Assembly: GCA_900544615.1 (NCBI GenBank)
Contig: UQVS01000009.1
Coordinates: forward strand, 35,568-99,567
DNA: 64,000 bases
Direction of reading: 5' to 3'
DNA from: an uncultured Oscillibacter sp.
GTDB lineage: Bacteria > Bacillota > Clostridia > Oscillospirales > Oscillospiraceae
The notes beneath the pieces were generated by a model that was given only the letters and a program-made list of their open reading frames with translations, ran no database searches and had not been told where the DNA came from. Below are positions 60,268 through 64,000 of this stretch, piece after piece. A program made the position numbers and the translations under genes. How positions within the stretch are numbered: the first letter of the stretch is position 1; each line of letters starts with the position of its first letter.

Positions 60268-63200
60268 ATGTCGAGAGAGATACCGTTTTTTGAATTGTTT
60301 GCACAGCTGCAGCTCTCCCCGGAGCTGCGGCTGAAGCTGTTGGGAGCCGTGGTGATCAGTGCCTGCATCCAGCGGGAGAGCCTTTCCATGGAGCTGGCTC
60401 TGACTGTCAGGCACCCGCTGGAGCCTGCGGATCTGGACGAGATGAATGCGGCCATCCGCAGGGGCTATGGCCTGAACGATGTGAAGATCCGCCTGACGCT
60501 GAAAGAGGAACAGCCGCCCTCCCAGCGGAAGGCTACGCCGGAACAGGCGGCGGGCGGCGGCCCAACCGGCCCGGTGCTGATGGGGAATCCCATCAAGGGC
60601 AAGCCGGTGGAAATGAAAACGCTGGATCTGAAAATGGGCAATGTCACGGTGGCCGGAAAGGTGTTCTCCGTGGAATGTGTGGAGACCCGGCGGCCCGGTA
60701 TGTGGCGGCTCCATGTGGAAATGACGGACTACACCAGTTCTGTGGCCGTTCATAAGAACCTGACGGAAAAGGAAGCCAAAGCGCTGGACGGGAAGATCGG
60801 CCCCGGTATGTGGCTCTGCGTGCAGGGAAAGATGGAACCCACCTGGGACGGCAAGGACATTCAGTTGAATCCCTACCACATCAATGTCATCCAGCATGAG
60901 GAACGGCAGGATACCGCGTCGGTGAAGCGTGTGGAGCTGCATCTCCACACGAAAATGAGCAATATGGACGCTCTGACAGACACCAAGGAGGTCATCAAGG
61001 AGGCCATTCGCTGGGGGCATCCCGCCATCGCCATCACTGACCATGGCGTGGCCCAGTCCTTCCCGGACGCATGGCACGCCGCCGGGGATAAAATCAAAAT
61101 TCTTTACGGCGTGGAAGGCTATTTCATCAACAATGTGGATGACCGCATCGCCGTTCACGGCTATGATGACTGCGGGCTGGACGATGAGTTTGTGTGCTTT
61201 GACATCGAGACCACCGGCCTGAAGGTAGACCGGGAAGCGATCACGGAGATCGGCGCGGTGGTGCTGAAAAACGGGGAGATTGCCGAGCGGTTCCAGACCT
61301 TTGTGAATCCCAACCGCCGCCTGACGCCGGAGATCATCGGCCTTACCGGCATTACTGACGAGATGCTGAAGGATGCGCCCCAGCTGAAAGAGGCGCTGAC
61401 AGATTTCCTAAAATTTGTTAATGGCCGTCCTCTGGCGGCGCACAATGCGGAGTTTGATATCGGCTTCATCCGGGCAGGCTGCAAAAAGGTGGGGCTGGAA
61501 TTTGACCCCACCTATGTGGACTCCCTGATCTTGGCCCAGAATCTGCTGCCGGGTCTCGGCAAGTACAAGCTGGACATCGTGGCGGAGCATCTGGATCTGC
61601 CAGCCTTCAACCATCACCGGGCCAGCGACGACGCGGCCACCGTGGGATATATGCTGATCCCGTTCTGGAAAATGCTCCATGAGCGGGGAATCCATACACT
61701 TCAGGCCGTCAACAAAGAGATGGAAAAGCTGCGCCCTCTGGGCAGCAAGTCCAACCGCTTCCCCAAGCACATCATCATCCTGGCCCGGAACAAGGTGGGA
61801 CTGAAAAACCTCTACCAGCTGATCTCCGCCTCCAACCTGAAATACTTCAAGCGGGTTCCCACCATCCCCAAAAGCGAGCTGATGGCCCATCGGGAGGGCC
61901 TGATCATCGGCTCCGCCTGCGAAGCCGGCGAGCTGTTCAAGGCTGTGGTGGATCACAAGGACTGGGACGAGCTGAAGCGCATCGCGTCCTTTTACGACTA
62001 TCTGGAAATTCAGCCCCTGTGCAACAATGCCTTCATGCTCCGCAACGGTGACGCCCGAAGCGAGGAGGATCTGCGGGAGTTCAACCGCGTCATCGTCCGG
62101 CTGGGTGAGGAGCTTGGCAAACCCGTCTGTGCCACCGGCGACGTTCATTTCCGGGAGCCGGAGGACGAGGTCTACCGACACATTCTGCTGGCTTCCAAAA
62201 AATTCCCGGATGCCAACGAGCCGCTGCCCATCTACTTCAAAACCACACAGGAAATGCTGGAGGAATTCAGCTATCTGGGGGAGGAGAAGGCCTATGAGGT
62301 GGTGGTGACCAACACCCGGCTGGTGGCGGATCAGATCGAAACCTTTGAGCTGCTGCCGGCGGAGCTGTTCCCGCCCCGCCTGGAAAACTCCGAGGAGGAT
62401 CTGAACCGTCTGGTCTGGGAGAAGGTACACCGGCTGTACGGCGAAGACCCACCCCAGCTGATCGTGGATCGCCTGAACGTGGAGCTGGGCGGTATCTTAG
62501 GCAAGTACGACGTGGTGTATATGTCCGCGCAGAAGCTGGTGCAGCGCAGCAACGAGTGCGGTTATCTGGTGGGATCACGAGGCTCCGTGGGATCCTCTCT
62601 GGTGGCCTATATGTCCGGCATTACGGAGGTCAACTCGCTGCCGCCCCATTATCGCTGTCCCAAGTGCAAAAACAGCGAGTTCATTCAGGACGGCAGCTAT
62701 GGCTGCGGCGCGGATATGCCGGATAAAATCTGCCCCGTCTGCGGCACGAAGTACGTCAAAGACGGCTTCGATATTCCCTTTGAAACCTTTTTGGGCTTTG
62801 GCGGCGGCAAGGTGCCGGATATCGACCTGAACTTCTCCGGCGAATATCAGGCCCGCGCCCACCGTCACGCCATTGAGATGTTCGGCGAGACGCAGGTGTT
62901 CCGGGCCGGTACCATCGGTACCCTGGCGGAAAAAACGGCTTACGGCTTCGTCAAGAAGTATTTGGAGGAAAACGGCATCGTGGCCTGCCGGGCGGAGGAA
63001 AACCGATTGACGCAGGGCTGCGTCGGCGTGCGGCGCACCACCGGCCAGCACCCCGGCGGTCTGGTGGTCGTCCCGGACGACAAGGATATGGAGGATTTCT
63101 GCCCGGTGCAGCATCCGGCGGATGCCGACGATTCCGACACCATCACCACCCATTTTGAATATCACTCCATGGAAGCCAACATCCTGAAGCTGGATATGCT

Positions 63201-64000
63201 TGGACACGATGACCCCACCATGGTGCGTATGATGCAGGATCTCACCGGGGTGGACCCCCACGAGATCCCCCTGGATGACCCGGACACCATGTCCATCTTC
63301 ATTTCCAGCAAGGTGCTGGGCTATGAGAATGACCCTATTCTGGGGCCAACCGGCGCCGTGGCCATCCCGGAGTTCAACACCCGGTTCACCCGGCAGATGC
63401 TCATTGACACCCAGCCAAAGGATTTCAACACGCTGGTGCGGCTTTCCGGCTTTTCCCACGGCACGGATGTGTGGATGGGCAACGCGCGGGAGCTGATCCT
63501 CAGCGGCACCGCCAGCGTTCTGGAAACGGTAGGCTGCCGTGACGACATCATGCTCTACCTGATCTCCAAGGGCCTTGATCCCAAAATGAGCTTCAAGATC
63601 ATGGAGAAAGTCCGAAAGGGCAAGGTGAAAAAGGGCGGCTTCGACGAGGGCTGGGAGGAGGCCATGATGGAACACGATGTGCCGGACTGGTACATTGAGT
63701 CTCTGGCCAAGATCGGCTACCTGTTCCCCAAGGCCCACGCCGTGGCCTACGTCATGATGGCCTTCCGCATTGCGTGGTACAAGGTTCACGAGCCGCTGGC
63801 ATTCTATGCCACGTTTTTCTCCGTCCGGGCCAAGGCCTTTGATGCGGAGTACTGCTGTGCCGGTATGGACGCGGTAAAGCGGAAGATCAAGGAGATTGAG
63901 AACAACAAGGACGCCACCGCCGTGGAGCAGAACCTGCTGACCACGCTGGAGGTCTGTTATGAATTTTATCTCCGGGGTTTCCACTTCGATACCATCAATA
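60268..64000 (+). CDS. polC: DNA polymerase III PolC-type, 3' end beyond the window
   Basis: Main Gram-positive replicase with built-in proofreading. About 1244 codons are present of an expected 1430-1460. In order: N-terminal domain, OB fold near 115-205, PHP start VELHLHTKMSNMD near 222-234, DnaQ-type 3'-5' exonuclease FDIETTGL near 311-318 inserted in the PHP, SRGSVGSSLVAYMSG near 772-786, zinc-finger cysteines CPKC and CPVC near 798-831, and catalytic aspartates in PDIDLNFSG near 851-859. ATG 60268 follows AAAGAAGGG. No stop is seen before 64000. dnaE at 5.3 kb is the second replicative polymerase. Confidence 0.97.
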   Translation, partial: MSREIPFFELFAQLQLSPELRLKLLGAVVISACIQRESLSMELALTVRHPLEPADLDEMNAAIRRGYGLNDVKIRLTLKEEQPPSQRKATPEQAAGGGPTGPVLMGNPIKGKPVEMKTLDLKMGNVTVAGKVFSVECVETRRPGMWRLHVEMTDYTSSVAVHKNLTEKEAKALDGKIGPGMWLCVQGKMEPTWDGKDIQLNPYHINVIQHEERQDTASVKRVELHLHTKMSNMDALTDTKEVIKEAIRWGHPAIAITDHGVAQSFPDAWHAAGDKIKILYGVEGYFINNVDDRIAVHGYDDCGLDDEFVCFDIETTGLKVDREAITEIGAVVLKNGEIAERFQTFVNPNRRLTPEIIGLTGITDEMLKDAPQLKEALTDFLKFVNGRPLAAHNAEFDIGFIRAGCKKVGLEFDPTYVDSLILAQNLLPGLGKYKLDIVAEHLDLPAFNHHRASDDAATVGYMLIPFWKMLHERGIHTLQAVNKEMEKLRPLGSKSNRFPKHIIILARNKVGLKNLYQLISASNLKYFKRVPTIPKSELMAHREGLIIGSACEAGELFKAVVDHKDWDELKRIASFYDYLEIQPLCNNAFMLRNGDARSEEDLREFNRVIVRLGEELGKPVCATGDVHFREPEDEVYRHILLASKKFPDANEPLPIYFKTTQEMLEEFSYLGEEKAYEVVVTNTRLVADQIETFELLPAELFPPRLENSEEDLNRLVWEKVHRLYGEDPPQLIVDRLNVELGGILGKYDVVYMSAQKLVQRSNECGYLVGSRGSVGSSLVAYMSGITEVNSLPPHYRCPKCKNSEFIQDGSYGCGADMPDKICPVCGTKYVKDGFDIPFETFLGFGGGKVPDIDLNFSGEYQARAHRHAIEMFGETQVFRAGTIGTLAEKTAYGFVKKYLEENGIVACRAEENRLTQGCVGVRRTTGQHPGGLVVVPDDKDMEDFCPVQHPADADDSDTITTHFEYHSMEANILKLDMLGHDDPTMVRMMQDLTGVDPHEIPLDDPDTMSIFISSKVLGYENDPILGPTGAVAIPEFNTRFTRQMLIDTQPKDFNTLVRLSGFSHGTDVWMGNARELILSGTASVLETVGCRDDIMLYLISKGLDPKMSFKIMEKVRKGKVKKGGFDEGWEEAMMEHDVPDWYIESLAKIGYLFPKAHAVAYVMMAFRIAWYKVHEPLAFYATFFSVRAKAFDAEYCCAGMDAVKRKIKEIENNKDATAVEQNLLTTLEVCYEFYLRGFHFDTIN

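Noticed and set aside
1..64000. CRISPR arrays, tRNA or rRNA genes, intact insertion sequences or prophage
   Set aside because: No regular direct-repeat array, cloverleaf or rRNA motif, transposase or phage structural gene was found; only the recombinase remnant at 51.6 kb.

Overview
The window reads as a continuous chromosomal segment of a GC-rich, endospore-forming Clostridia bacterium. The best guess is an Oscillospiraceae-type gut anaerobe (the Flavonifractor/Oscillibacter neighbourhood), but species cannot be fixed from sequence alone. Supporting signs are sporulation genes (sigG, the whole spoIIIA operon, ymxH), Firmicutes gene orders (hprK-murB-rapZ-whiA; xseA-xseB-ispA-dxs-tlyA-nadK-argR-recN; pyrH-frr-uppS-cdsA-dxr-rseP-ispG-polC), a PolC-type replicase, and ATGA overlaps with AGGAGG ribosome binding sites throughout. 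Nearly all genes are on the + strand. No tRNA, rRNA or CRISPR array was seen.

Layout. 1-5.2 kb: carbon-catabolite and envelope cluster (hprK, ROK glucokinase, murB, rapZ, whiA) and two small accessory genes. 5.3-16.5 kb: dnaE, a DUF1643 gene, and addB-addA recombination nuclease. 16.6-21.3 kb: rpmE, hflX, a GNAT acetyltransferase, a YigZ-type protein and glnS. 21.3-24.7 kb: a thioesterase, a MATE efflux gene behind an unusual leader, sigG and ymxH. 24.7-26.7 kb: rpsB-tsf. 26.7-31.4 kb: spoIIIAA-AH behind a sigma-E-like promoter. 31.4-35.8 kb: Asp23-family gene, nusB, an acyltransferase, xseA, xseB, ispA. 35.9-37.2 kb: a gene-free stretch of about 0.65 kb that I identify as OLE RNA, followed directly by its membrane partner gene oapA. 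37.2-43 kb: dxs, tlyA, nadK, argR, recN. 43-48.7 kb: ArgR-box-controlled arginine cluster (argG, argH, an ABC binding protein and permease, argF). 48.9-51.5 kb: DUF1858 gene, trmK, a Nif3-family gene and yebC. 51.5-53.8 kb: recombinase remnant and a membrane-anchored XRE regulator. 54-64 kb: pyrH to polC, with polC running off the end.

The most notable element is OLE RNA (Ornate Large Extremophilic RNA) at about 35962-36612. It has its own promoter, lies just after a terminator closing ispA, is bracketed by a long-range helix joining its two ends, and sits in the classic ispA-OLE-oapA-dxs context. Isoprenoid precursor genes surround it (dxs, ispA; further right dxr, ispG, uppS). Other points of interest are tandem terminator-like hairpins between promoter and start codon of the MATE gene, a permease whose family-like N-terminus has no ordinary start codon, two strong ARG boxes flanking the argG promoter, sporulation-sigma-type promoters before sigG and spoIIIAA, and a likely breakpoint where rpsB-tsf has been parted from pyrH-frr by about 27 kb, next to a frameshifted recombinase fragment.
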